A stretch of DNA of 64,000 nt, taken from the NCBI GenBank assembly GCA_945830575.1, contig CALZZE010000001.1, forward strand, positions 1-64,000, given 5' to 3'. Below the pieces are notes generated by a model, which made no database searches, was not told the origin of the DNA, and worked only from the letters and a program-made list of their open reading frames with translations. Numbering within the stretch: position 1 is the stretch's first letter; each line of letters opens with the position of its first letter. This document shows positions 44,919 through 55,271 of the stretch, piece by piece. The position numbers and the translations under genes were made by a program. The DNA is from an uncultured Subdoligranulum sp. Its GTDB lineage: Bacteria; Bacillota; Clostridia; Oscillospirales; Ruminococcaceae.

Positions 44919-45836
44919 ATGCTGACCACCGCCGTTGTGTTCAATGCTCTGGAGCTGGGTTTCATCTACGCTCTGGTGGCTATGGCGCTGTTTTTGAGTT
45001 TCCGTGTTCTGAATGTGGCCGATATGACCACCGATGGCGCCTTTGTGCTGGGCTGTGCCATGTCCGCCACCGCCGCCGTGGCGGGGCACCCGATCCTGGG
45101 CCTGCCCATGGCCATGCTGGCAGGAGCTGCGGCGGGGTTCATCACGGCTGCCCTGCAAACCCGGTTCGGTGTGCCCTCCATTCTGGCGGGCATCATCACC
45201 AACACCGGGCTGTACACCGTCAATCTGGCGGTGATGGGGTTCTCCTCCAACGTGCCTATGCTCAAAACTACCACGATTTTCACGATGCTGCGTGATGTGA
45301 TGGGCGAAAAAGCCCCCTACAAGCTGGTGCTGTGCGCGGGCGTAACCACCGTGGTGTGCGCGCTGCTCATCCTGTTTCTGGGCACCCGGCTGGGCCTGTC
45401 CATCCGCGCCACCGGCGACAACCCGGACATGGTGCGCGCCAGCTCCATCAACACGGCGTTCACCATCACGGTGGGCCTGTGCGTGTCCAACTCCATGACG
45501 GCGCTGTCCGGCGCAGTGCTGGCGCAGTATCAGAAATCCGCCGACATCAATCTGGGCACCGGCATGGTGGTCATCGGTCTGGCCTCCCTCATCATCGGCG
45601 AAAGCCTGTTCGGGCGGGGCGGCCTGTGGCGCAAGGCGGTGGCGGCGGTCATCGGCAGCGTCATTTACCGGTTCATCATCGCCATCGCGCTGCGGGCCAA
45701 CGTTCCGTCAGAGTGCCTCAAGCTCATCTCCGCCTGCATTGTGGCGCTGGCCATCGCCGCGCCCACCATCAAGGCAAATTACGATTTCAAACGCCGCCGC
45801 GCCAGCGCCATGAAAGGGGGCAAAGGCCATGCTTGA
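44919..45836 (+). CDS. trpY: tryptophan-type ABC transporter permease
   Basis: A 305-residue BPD_transp_2 permease with about eight membrane segments: LGFIYALVAMALFLSFRVLNVADMTTDGAF at the start, shown in part as VLNVADMTTDGAF, and LGLSIRATGDNPDMVRASSI in the coupling loop. Such permeases accompany ABC_sub_bind lipoproteins. AAAGGAG precedes the ATG. The ATPase gene starts 8 nt before its stop. Confidence 0.9.
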   Translation: MLTTAVVFNALELGFIYALVAMALFLSFRVLNVADMTTDGAFVLGCAMSATAAVAGHPILGLPMAMLAGAAAGFITAALQTRFGVPSILAGIITNTGLYTVNLAVMGFSSNVPMLKTTTIFTMLRDVMGEKAPYKLVLCAGVTTVVCALLILFLGTRLGLSIRATGDNPDMVRASSINTAFTITVGLCVSNSMTALSGAVLAQYQKSADINLGTGMVVIGLASLIIGESLFGRGGLWRKAVAAVIGSVIYRFIIAIALRANVPSECLKLISACIVALAIAAPTIKANYDFKRRRASAMKGGKGHA

Positions 45837-46635
45837 TCTGAAAAATGTGGGCAAGACCTTCAACCCGGGCACCGTCAATGAAAAGGTGGCGCTCCAGAAT
45901 GTGAGCCTGCATCTGGAGGCGGGGGACTTCGCCACCATCGTCGGCTCCAACGGCGCGGGCAAATCCACGCTGTTCAATGCCATCGCGGGCAGCTTTCTGC
46001 CAGATACCGGCACCATCGTACTGGACGGCAGGGACATCACGCTGCTGCCGGATTTCAAGCGCTCCAAGACCATCGGCCGGATGTTTCAGGACCCGCTGAA
46101 GGGCACCGCGCCCAACATGACCATCGAGGAAAATCTGGCGCTGGCGTTTTTGCGGGCTTCCCGGCAGACCTCGCCCTTTTCCCGCATCTCCAAAGCGGAC
46201 CGGGCGCTGTTTGCGGAACGTCTGGCCCAGCTGGGGCTGGGGCTGGAAAACCGGATGAAACAGCCGGTGGGGCTGTTGTCCGGCGGCCAGCGTCAGGCGT
46301 TGACGCTGCTCATGGCCACGCTGGTCACCCCCAAGCTGCTGCTGCTGGACGAGCACACCGCCGCGCTGGACCCGGCCACCGCCGACAAGGTGCTGGAGCT
46401 TACCCGGCAGATCGTGTCGGAGAATCATATCACCTGCCTGATGATCACCCACAACATGCACGATGCGCTGACGCTGGGCAACCGCACCCTGATGATGGAC
46501 AGCGGCCGCATTGTGCTGGACGTCGGCGGGGAGGAACGCGCCCACATGACGGTGGACGGCCTGCTGGACCGCTTCGCCCAGAACGCCGGCCACGCGCTGG
46601 ACAATGACCGCATCCTGCTGAGCAAACAGGAATAA
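45829..46635 (+). CDS. trpZ: tryptophan-type ABC transporter ATPase
   Basis: A 268-residue ATPase. Walker A GSNGAGKSTLFNAI, Q-loop MFQDPLKGTAPNMTIEENLA, signature LSGGQRQALTLLMATL and Walker B LLLLDEHTAALDP, with His in place of Pro after DE as is usual in this subfamily. ITHNMHDAL is the switch region. It overlaps trpY by 8 nt and ends the operon at a terminator. Confidence 0.9.
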   Translation: MLDLKNVGKTFNPGTVNEKVALQNVSLHLEAGDFATIVGSNGAGKSTLFNAIAGSFLPDTGTIVLDGRDITLLPDFKRSKTIGRMFQDPLKGTAPNMTIEENLALAFLRASRQTSPFSRISKADRALFAERLAQLGLGLENRMKQPVGLLSGGQRQALTLLMATLVTPKLLLLDEHTAALDPATADKVLELTRQIVSENHITCLMITHNMHDALTLGNRTLMMDSGRIVLDVGGEERAHMTVDGLLDRFAQNAGHALDNDRILLSKQE

Positions 46636-46640
46636 AAAAC

Positions 46641-46664
46641 GCCGCCCTTTTGGGGCGGCATTTT
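46641..46664. terminator. bidirectional terminator after trpXYZ
   Basis: GCCGCCC (46641-46647), loop TTTTG, GGGCGGC (46653-46659), then ATTTTCG; an A-run before it gives a T-run on the minus strand for the convergent coiled-coil gene. Confidence 0.85.
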
Positions 46665-46666
46665 CG

Positions 46667-47002
46667 TTATTGCAGCTTTTCCAGAATTTCGGCGGCGCTC
46701 ATGCCGCTGGCCATGAGTTTTTGCAGCGTTTCGTTCAGTTCCGCTTTTTTGGCCTCCTCGGCGCGGGCGGCCTCCTGCGCAGCCTGCTGCTGTTCCAGCT
46801 TGGCGGCTGCCTTCTCGGCCGCCTTCAGCGCGGCATTTTTGGTTTTGAGGTCCTCCTTCAGGGCGGCGATATTCTCCTGAAGGGCGGCGATCTCCGCCGC
46901 AAGGGTCTCTTTTTCAGCCTGCTTTTCGGCGATCAGCGCCTGAAAGTCCGTTCCGGCGGCCGCTTTTTTTGCCTTATTCTTGCTGCCTTTGGGTCTGGGC
47001 AT
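46667..47002 (-). CDS. small coiled-coil protein with AT-hook-like start
   Basis: 111 residues. The first residues MPRPKGSKNKAKKAA resemble an AT-hook (RPKGSKNK), a minor-groove DNA-binding tail. Residues about 20-95 are a continuous Ala/Glu/Lys coiled coil. A short C-terminal amphipathic piece (SGMSAAEILEKLQ) resembles the H-NS C-terminal helix. The ATG at 47002 has AAGGAG 9 nt upstream. DNA bridging or nucleoid binding is a guess. Transcribed alone, convergent with trpXYZ. Confidence 0.75.
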   Translation of the reverse strand: MPRPKGSKNKAKKAAAGTDFQALIAEKQAEKETLAAEIAALQENIAALKEDLKTKNAALKAAEKAAAKLEQQQAAQEAARAEEAKKAELNETLQKLMASGMSAAEILEKLQ

Positions 47003-47039
47003 GATGCATCGCTCCTTTATAAAACAATCTGTTGGTTTC

Positions 47040-47068
47040 AGTATAATACAGCCCAACGCAGTTTGCAA
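47040..47068 (-). promoter_or_regulatory. promoter of the coiled-coil gene
   Basis: Minus strand TTGCAA (47068-47063), 17 nt, TATACT (47045-47040). Confidence 0.7.
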
Positions 47069-47120
47069 GAAAAATCTGTTGAATCTGCGTTTTTATGCCC
47101 GGCATTTTGATGGTTTGGTC

Positions 47121-47149
47121 TTGCATAACGGGAGAAAGCCTGCTATACT
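47121..47149 (+). promoter_or_regulatory. promoter of the M20 peptidase gene
   Basis: TTGCAT (47121-47126), 17 nt, TATACT (47144-47149) with TG one base upstream (extended -10). Confidence 0.7.
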
Positions 47150-47200
47150 GAAAAAACAAAAAGTATGGATAAAAACTAATTGTCAGGAAAGGGGCATCTC

Positions 47201-48334
47201 ATGACTTCCACTGCCGTAGAATTGACGAAAAAACTGGTGCAGATCGACAGCACCGACCCCGGTCAGTATGAGGGGGCACTGGCGGACTTTGTGCAGGGCT
47301 GGCTGGCGGCACTGCCCGGCGTGACGCTCCGCCGCAGCGAAGTGCTGCCGGGGCGGGCCAACCTGATGGCCGAGATGCCGGGCACCGACCCTTCGCTGCC
47401 TGCGCTGGTGTTCATCTGCCACATGGACACTGTGGTGGTGGGGGAGGGCTGGACGCTGCCGCCCTTCGCCGCCGTGAAGCGGGAGGGCCGTATTTATGGC
47501 CGGGGAGCATGCGATATGAAATCCGGGCTGGCCTGCTGCCTTTCCGCGTTTGCAAAGGCGGCGCAGACGCCCCGGGCGCGGACGCTGAAGTTCATCGGGA
47601 CGGTGGATGAGGAGGACTTCATGCGCGGGGCGGAGGCCGTCATCCGGGATGGCTGGGTCACAGCGCGGGACTGGGTGCTGGATGCGGAGCCGACCAACGG
47701 GCAGATTCAGGTGGCCCACAAGGGCCGCACCTGGTTTGAGGTCACCATGGAGGGCACCACCGCCCACGCCAGCACGCCATGGAAGGGGGCAGATGCCATC
47801 GCGGCCATGGCGGAGGTGGTGTGCGAGCTGCGCCGGGCCGTCCAAAATGCGCCGGCCCATGAGGAGCTGGGCGTGTCCACCGTGACCTTCGGGCAGATCG
47901 AGGGCGGCTACCGCCCCTATGTGGTGCCGGACCGCTGCAAACTGTGGGTGGATCTGCGTCTGGTGCCGCCCACCGACACCGCCCGTGCCGCCGCGCTGCT
48001 GACAGACGCCATCCGGCGGGCCGAACAGGCGGTGCCGGGGGTGCATGGCAGCTTCGCCATCACCGGCGACCGCCCTGCCATTGAACGGGACGATGCCTCG
48101 CCGCTGCTGGCGGCGCTGCGCCAAAGCGTACAGGAGACCACCGGCAGGCAGGCGGTGGTGGGCTGCTTCCCCGGCTACACCGATACCGCGGTCGTTGCGG
48201 GAACGCTCCACGGGCACAGTTGCATGTCCTACGGCCCGGGCAATCTGGAACTGGCCCACAAGCCTGATGAATGGGTGGCCATCGAGGATATTCTGCGCTG
48301 TGAGGCGGTATTCAGCCGCCTGACGGAGCTGTAA
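47201..48334 (+). CDS. M20 family metallopeptidase (ArgE/DapE/CPG2-like)
   Basis: A 377-residue zinc hydrolase. Metal site motifs: LVFICHMDTVVVGEGW, GRGACDMKSGLACCL, VDEEDFMRGAE and a final LELAHKPDEW. The dimerisation domain begins near KGRTWFEVTMEGTTAHAS. Relatives deacylate arginine or succinyl-diaminopimelate or cleave dipeptides; no arg or lysine genes are adjacent. The ATG at 47201 has AAAGGGG 6 nt upstream; a TTG 21 nt earlier lacks one. Confidence 0.9.
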   Translation: MTSTAVELTKKLVQIDSTDPGQYEGALADFVQGWLAALPGVTLRRSEVLPGRANLMAEMPGTDPSLPALVFICHMDTVVVGEGWTLPPFAAVKREGRIYGRGACDMKSGLACCLSAFAKAAQTPRARTLKFIGTVDEEDFMRGAEAVIRDGWVTARDWVLDAEPTNGQIQVAHKGRTWFEVTMEGTTAHASTPWKGADAIAAMAEVVCELRRAVQNAPAHEELGVSTVTFGQIEGGYRPYVVPDRCKLWVDLRLVPPTDTARAAALLTDAIRRAEQAVPGVHGSFAITGDRPAIERDDASPLLAALRQSVQETTGRQAVVGCFPGYTDTAVVAGTLHGHSCMSYGPGNLELAHKPDEWVAIEDILRCEAVFSRLTEL

Positions 48335-48341
48335 AGAAAAT

Positions 48342-48365
48342 CTGCCGGAGGTATGCCTCCGGCAG
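48342..48365 (-). terminator. terminator of the apbE operon
   Basis: A 10-bp perfect stem, CTGCCGGAGG / CCTCCGGCAG, loop CATA on the minus strand, followed there by ATTTTC. On the plus strand it closes the M20 gene but lacks a T-run. Confidence 0.75.
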
Positions 48366-48377
48366 AAATTGGTTCCT

Positions 48378-49397
48378 TTACTTTTGTGCGGCGAACCCGG
48401 CGGAGGCAGTGATCTCACCGGATTCGTGAATCCACATAGCCTCGGTCTGGGGTTCCCGGTCGATGAGGGCAAGGCCGTCCGCCTCCGGCTGGCAGAAAAT
48501 GCCGGTGGAAAGGGCGTCCGCCACGCCGCTGCCCTGCGCGGTGTGTACCGCCACGCTGACGGCGTACCGGGCGGGCTGCAGGGTGGTCAGGTCAATGAGG
48601 TGGTGATACCGCACCCCCTCATACTCAAAATACCGCAGATAATCCCCGCTGATGACAAGACTTTCCCCGTCCCGCAGTTCCACCGCGGCCAGATAGGCCG
48701 GGTCGCTGCCGCGGGGATTCTCCACCCCGGCGGTCCAGTGGCTGCCGTCCGGCTTGGCCCCGATGGCCCGCACGTTGCCGCCCACATTGAGCAGAGCGCT
48801 GGTCAGCCCCCGCTCCCGGGCGGCCCGGGCGGCCATCTCGGTGGCGTAGCCCTTGCCGATGGCTCCCACATCCAGACGCAGCTCCGGGTCAGCGAAGGCC
48901 ACGGTGCAGGTGTCGGCATCCAGCAGCAGATCGGCAATGTCCATGTGCTGTGCGGCGGCCTGCAAGGCGGCATCCTCGGGCGGAACCGGCGTTTCCAGCT
49001 CGCGGGCGTCATGCCACAGACGCAGCACCGCGCCGGCGGCCACGTTGCAGGCCCCGTTGGTGCGGCCGTCCATCTCCACGGCAAACTGCAAAAATTCCAT
49101 CAGCGCAGGCTCCACCGTCACGGGCGACTGCCCGGCGGCCCCGTTCACGTCATACAGGTTGACGACCCCATCATAGTGATTGTAGATGTCAAACAACTGA
49201 TGATAGCGCAGAAGATCCTGATGGAGGGCCTCCGCCTGGCGGTCCCATTCCTGCTGGCTGGCGGCGTAGCCCTGCACGATGGTCACGGTGTCGAACACAT
49301 CAAACCAGCTGGCGGTGTAACGCTGGAGCTTTGGCTGGCAGCCGGAAAGCCCCAGCGCCATGGCACAGGCCAGCATCAGCGCCCACAGACGTTTCAT
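48378..49397 (-). CDS. apbE: FAD:protein FMN transferase lipoprotein
   Basis: A 339-residue ApbE. The lipobox LSGC (Cys20) anchors it outside the membrane. Family motifs: SWFDVFDTVTIVQGY, RLDVGAIGKGYATEMAA (DxGxxxKG), SALLNVGGNVRAIG and DTLLTPARYAVSVAVHT-type end (here DLTTLQPARYAVSVAV). It attaches FMN covalently to Thr in Rnf, Nqr or other flavoproteins. No Rnf genes are nearby. The ATG overlaps the stop of the DUF3783 gene. Confidence 0.94.
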   Translation of the reverse strand: MKRLWALMLACAMALGLSGCQPKLQRYTASWFDVFDTVTIVQGYAASQQEWDRQAEALHQDLLRYHQLFDIYNHYDGVVNLYDVNGAAGQSPVTVEPALMEFLQFAVEMDGRTNGACNVAAGAVLRLWHDARELETPVPPEDAALQAAAQHMDIADLLLDADTCTVAFADPELRLDVGAIGKGYATEMAARAARERGLTSALLNVGGNVRAIGAKPDGSHWTAGVENPRGSDPAYLAAVELRDGESLVISGDYLRYFEYEGVRYHHLIDLTTLQPARYAVSVAVHTAQGSGVADALSTGIFCQPEADGLALIDREPQTEAMWIHESGEITASAGFAAQK

Positions 49398-49786
49398 CGG
49401 CGGCCTCCCATGGCCTCATGCTCCCGGTGCAGTTCCTCCAGCAAAGCCCCCAGCGTCCAGCCCTTGCTGGTGGGGGTCACCATGGCCCGCAGCGGGAACT
49501 GCATCCCGCAGGCCTTGACCGCGTCCAGAAACTGGCTCAGTTCCCCGTTGTCGTGGCGCAGGCCGCTGACGATGAGCGCCGGGGTATCGTCCGGCGGCGT
49601 CACGCCATCGGGCAGGGTAGGGGAGACCTTGCCCGCGCACAGGTCGCCCACCGTGGCGGTCAGGTCGGCGTCGGTCACCACCCGCAGGGCGCAGCCGTGT
49701 TGCTTTGCGGTCACTTCCATGACGGCGGAAGGCTCTGCCCGCCACACCAGCGCGCAGCGGGGGTCTTGTATGATTCTTGCTTTCAT
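49394..49786 (-). CDS. DUF3783-domain protein
   Basis: A 130-residue soluble protein. The C-terminal half matches the DUF3783 pattern as I know it: TPALIVSGLRHDNGELSQFL, then FPLRAMVTPTSKGWTLGALL. The N-terminal half (about 1-60) is not recognised. It precedes apbE with a 4-nt overlap, so the two are cotranslated; a role in flavinylation or its regulation is only suggested by this pairing. Start ATG at 49786; no strong ribosome site is visible. Confidence 0.75.
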   Translation of the reverse strand: MKARIIQDPRCALVWRAEPSAVMEVTAKQHGCALRVVTDADLTATVGDLCAGKVSPTLPDGVTPPDDTPALIVSGLRHDNGELSQFLDAVKACGMQFPLRAMVTPTSKGWTLGALLEELHREHEAMGGRR

Positions 49787-49803
49787 AGAACTACCTCACA
49801 AAA

Positions 49804-50024
49804 ACGCAGGGGCAAAACCTCTGCGTCAGACTGTCAAAAAAGTCCAATCATCACGAGAAACCTTGCCATCATCCGTAGGGGCGGGACATGTCCCGCCCGC
49901 AAAAGGTGGCCTTACAACGATGTTTCTTGTTTGGTAACGCATCACGGGGCGTCGAGGACGCCGCCCCCTACAAACGCGAATTGAGGTTTTTCGACACGCT
50001 GACGCAGGGGCAAAACCCCTGCGT
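49804..50024. repeat. MITE-like palindromic intergenic element
   Basis: The 249-nt gap between the DUF3783 gene and secA is a nested palindrome. Near-identical hairpins ACGCAGGGG-CAAAA-CC(T/C)CTGCGT lie at both ends (49804-49826, 50002-50024), and the bordering sequences (CAGACTGTCAAAAAA, TTTTTCGACACGCTG) are inverted copies. A 97-bp core (49875-49971) begins GTAGGGGCGGG, ends CCGCCCCCTAC, and contains the perfect palindrome GCGGGACATGTCCCGC. There is no transposase ORF. The right-hand hairpin is followed on the plus strand by TTTATTTTTT. Confidence 0.75.
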
Positions 50025-50034
50025 TTATTTTTTC

Positions 50035-52905
<2,871 letters not shown>

Positions 52906-52962
52906 ATCTCAACACCTGTATTTCTGCCGCACGGGCGGCTACTCATAGCTATACACTCTACT

Positions 52963-53005
52963 ATAATACACCCGCACGGGGGATGCTGTCAAATCCGTGC
53001 GGGTG
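52963..53005 (-). promoter_or_regulatory. secA promoter nested in a hairpin
   Basis: Minus strand TTGACA (52992-52987), 18 nt, TATTAT (52968-52963). The -35 lies in the loop of an 11-bp hairpin CACCCGCACGG (53005-52995) / CCGTGCGGGTG (52979-52969), which follows the EamA stop. The hairpin has its T-run on the plus strand, so it is a poor terminator for EamA. Confidence 0.7.
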
Positions 53006-53027
53006 TTTTTTACAAAAATGTTCAATT

Positions 53028-53930
53028 TTACGCCTTGGCAGGCTGTTTTTCCGGCAGGCTCAGCAGCACCAGCATCAGGAAGATGCAGCCAAAGCCCAGC
53101 GCGTCCCAGCGGGTGAAGGGGCTGCCCAGCACAAAGGTGCTGATGAGGGCGGCCACCACCGGCTCGGCAAAGCTGTACAGGCTGGCCTTCTGGGGGCCGA
53201 TGTAGGTGACGCCCTGCATGTAGCAGCAGAACGCCAGCACATTGCCCACCAGCACCACCACCGCGATGCCAAGCAGGCCCGCCGCGTTGGGCACATAGCC
53301 CATCTGCCACGGCCGGAACACCAGGCTGAACACGGTGCCGCCCATCAGGAAGGCCCAGCCCTGCAAAAGCGGCGTGGGGAACTGGCGCTGCAGCCGCTTG
53401 GGCCACATGGTATAAATGACCACGCAGACCGCGCTGGCCAGCCCGGACAGCAGCGCGGCGGGGGAGACGGCCAACTCGGTGAGGCTGCCGTGGGTGGTGA
53501 GCAGAAACACCCCCACCAACGCCAGCAGCACCGAGAACACCTCAAACACCCGGGGACCCCGCCGCGACGCCACACAGGTGACGCCCAGAATCAGAACGGG
53601 GGACACATCCTGCAAAATGGTAGCCACGCCGGCGGTGGACAGCTGGATGGTGAGAAAATACAAAAACTGGCAGCAGCTCACGCCGAACAGGCCGTAAATC
53701 ACAAGGTCTGCGGCGTTGCGGCGTTCTTTCCATGGCCGCACCAGCAGATGACGGTCCTTCACAAGAAAAAACCCGCACAGCACCAGCCCGGCCAGCAGCA
53801 GCCGGATGGGCACCAGCCAGCGGGAATCCATGCCCTGCCGGGTGAACAGGTACTGCCCCACGCAGCCGGAAATGCCCCAGCAGCTGGCACCGAACATGGT
53901 CAAAAATCCACCCTTTGCGTGATCGCTCAC
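53028..53930 (-). CDS. DMT/EamA family transporter
   Basis: A 300-residue membrane protein with ten segments in two EamA repeats. FGASCWGISGCVGQYLFT opens the first repeat; QDVSPVLILGVTCV and QKASLYSFAEPVVAALISTF are typical. Such carriers export amino acids or other small metabolites. The start is GTG at 53930, with AAAGGAGG 7 nt upstream, overlapping the HAD stop (GTGA). It is last in the queT-HAD-EamA unit. Confidence 0.9.
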   Translation of the reverse strand: MSDHAKGGFLTMFGASCWGISGCVGQYLFTRQGMDSRWLVPIRLLLAGLVLCGFFLVKDRHLLVRPWKERRNAADLVIYGLFGVSCCQFLYFLTIQLSTAGVATILQDVSPVLILGVTCVASRRGPRVFEVFSVLLALVGVFLLTTHGSLTELAVSPAALLSGLASAVCVVIYTMWPKRLQRQFPTPLLQGWAFLMGGTVFSLVFRPWQMGYVPNAAGLLGIAVVVLVGNVLAFCCYMQGVTYIGPQKASLYSFAEPVVAALISTFVLGSPFTRWDALGFGCIFLMLVLLSLPEKQPAKA

Positions 53931-54583
53931 AACACATCCTCCTTTAAGATGAGGGCGGCAGCCTGCCGCACATTGTCCGCCGCCGGTGCGCCGGTGGCCC
54001 GCAGTACGGCAGCGGGCTGGTGTCCCGCCGCCTGCAGCACGCAGCGCACGCCCAGGGCCTGCGCCACCTCGAAATCATGGACCGAATCCCCGATCATCAC
54101 GGCACGGCGGCGGTCAAAGCCGCTTTCGGCCAGATACCGCAGCCCCACCTCCACCTTGCTTTTGGCGTAGATGTCGCCCAGACCCAGCAGCCTGTCAAAA
54201 TAGTGCCGCACGCCCCGCTCCGCCACCTGCTGCTGCAGGGTGGTCACGGGGCTGGCGGACAGCACCACCTGCCGCACCCCGGCGGCGCGAAAAGCCGCCA
54301 ATGCCTCCACGGCGCCCTCCATCAGGGGGCAGGCGGCACTGGCGGGAATGTAGTCCGCCATGTAGCTCTCGGCCAGATCCTCAAAGGAATCCTTTGCAAA
54401 ATCAAAGCCCGCCCGGCGGTAGTAATCCACAATGGGAAACCCGAAAATCTCCCGATAGGACGCCAAATCGTACCGCTGAGCATAGCCGTGGCGTTCCAGA
54501 AGACGGTTGAGCGCGTCCACACACAGTGCCACATCGTCCAGCAGGGTACCGTTCCAGTCCCACAGAATCAGTTCGGGTTTCAT
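53927..54583 (-). CDS. HAD-superfamily hydrolase (phosphoglycolate phosphatase-like)
   Basis: A 218-residue HAD phosphatase. Motif I LWDWNGTLLDD has W in place of the usual F before the second Asp, seen in a HAD subgroup. Motif II is VVLSASP, motif III YAKSKVEVG, motif IV MIGDSVHDFEVA. A helical cap (about 20-85) marks subclass I. The substrate is not evident. It lies 9 nt after queT and overlaps the EamA gene. Confidence 0.88.
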   Translation of the reverse strand: MKPELILWDWNGTLLDDVALCVDALNRLLERHGYAQRYDLASYREIFGFPIVDYYRRAGFDFAKDSFEDLAESYMADYIPASAACPLMEGAVEALAAFRAAGVRQVVLSASPVTTLQQQVAERGVRHYFDRLLGLGDIYAKSKVEVGLRYLAESGFDRRRAVMIGDSVHDFEVAQALGVRCVLQAAGHQPAAVLRATGAPAADNVRQAAALILKEDVL

Positions 54584-54592
54584 GGCTTCTCC

Positions 54593-55111
54593 TTAGTTCA
54601 TAAAGCGCTCTTTCAGCGCGGGATTGGCTTCAATGAGCTTCACCATCGCCACACCCAGAACGGTGCAGCTGATGACCTCACCGATGCCCACCGTGAGCAT
54701 GTTCATCAGCACGGCAGGCAGCGTGGCGGGCGTATCCATGAAAAAAAAGCTGATCTCCAGACCCACGATGACGGCGTTGCAGAGCACCGGCGGCAGCGAG
54801 GCGGGAAGGGCAAGCCCCTTGATACGCACATGGCGCAGGTGATAGGTGCCGATGCAGGCCAGAAAGGTGGCCAGTGTGCCGAAGATGACGTCGATGGTGC
54901 TGGAGCCCAGAAGGTTTGCCAGAAAGCACCCCAGCGTGATGGCGGTGATGTACTCCCGCCCGAAGATGGGCAGAAGACACAGCGCCTCGGCCACGCGGAC
55001 CTGAACGGCCCCATAGCTGAACGGCGCCAGCGCCAGACAAAGCGTCACGTACAGCGCGGCGAACACAGCGCCCTTGACGCGGCGGGAAACGGACTGATTC
55101 ATGTTTTTCAT
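54593..55111 (-). CDS. queT: queuosine-precursor ECF transporter S component
   Basis: A 172-residue membrane protein with five or six segments, QueT family: FAALYVTLCLALAPFSYGAVQVRVAEALCLLP is the conserved opening, shown in part as FSYGAVQVRVAEALCLLP, and GTLATFLACIGTYHLRH and LPPVLCNAVIVGLEI follow. It imports a queuosine precursor (preQ0/preQ1 or queuine) with a shared ECF module. The preQ1-III riboswitch upstream supports this strongly. ATG 55111 uses the GGAG that ends the riboswitch; ATG 55102 is an alternative. Confidence 0.94.
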   Translation of the reverse strand: MKNMNQSVSRRVKGAVFAALYVTLCLALAPFSYGAVQVRVAEALCLLPIFGREYITAITLGCFLANLLGSSTIDVIFGTLATFLACIGTYHLRHVRIKGLALPASLPPVLCNAVIVGLEISFFFMDTPATLPAVLMNMLTVGIGEVISCTVLGVAMVKLIEANPALKERFMN

Positions 55112-55117
55112 ACAATA

Positions 55118-55216
55118 CTCCGGCGGATAGATTTTGACCGCAGACAAGACCGCCAGCCTTGTCCCGGTTTGCGCCCCGGCCGAAGCCGGGACGGAGCCTA
55201 AAATCCTAAGTTGCTC
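55118..55216 (-). promoter_or_regulatory. preQ1-III riboswitch
   Basis: On the minus strand the leader begins GAGCAACTTAGGATTTTAGG and ends TGCGGTCAAAATCTATCC followed by GCCGGAG. From memory these blocks match the preQ1-III class known upstream of queT in Faecalibacterium and relatives, including the CTGGCGG segment that pairs with the CCGCC near the end. The last bases (GGAG, 55121-55118) are the queT ribosome site, so ligand binding should block translation. I have not run a covariance search. Confidence 0.88.
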
Positions 55217-55227
55217 AACAGTTTTCC

Positions 55228-55266
55228 ATTATAGCAAAAGCCGCGCCCCACCGCAAGGGGGCGCGG
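55228..55266 (-). promoter_or_regulatory. queT promoter nested with the MATE terminator
   Basis: Minus strand TTGCGG (55256-55251), 17 nt, TATAAT (55233-55228). The -35 sits in the loop of a 9-bp terminator CCGCGCCCC (55266-55258) / GGGGCGCGG (55249-55241) followed by CTTTTG, which ends the upstream MATE transcript. One 40-bp segment thus stops one gene and starts the next. Confidence 0.8.
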
Positions 55267-55271
55267 ACAAT

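Noticed and set aside
52969-53005. The hairpin after the EamA gene as its terminator
   Set aside because: The T-run lies on the plus strand, where no gene ends; on the minus strand it is followed only by TATTATAG, which is better read as the secA -10.
54020-55201. A 393-codon plus-strand frame across the HAD and queT genes
   Set aside because: It runs antisense to two recognised genes and through the preQ1-III riboswitch, with no ribosome site.
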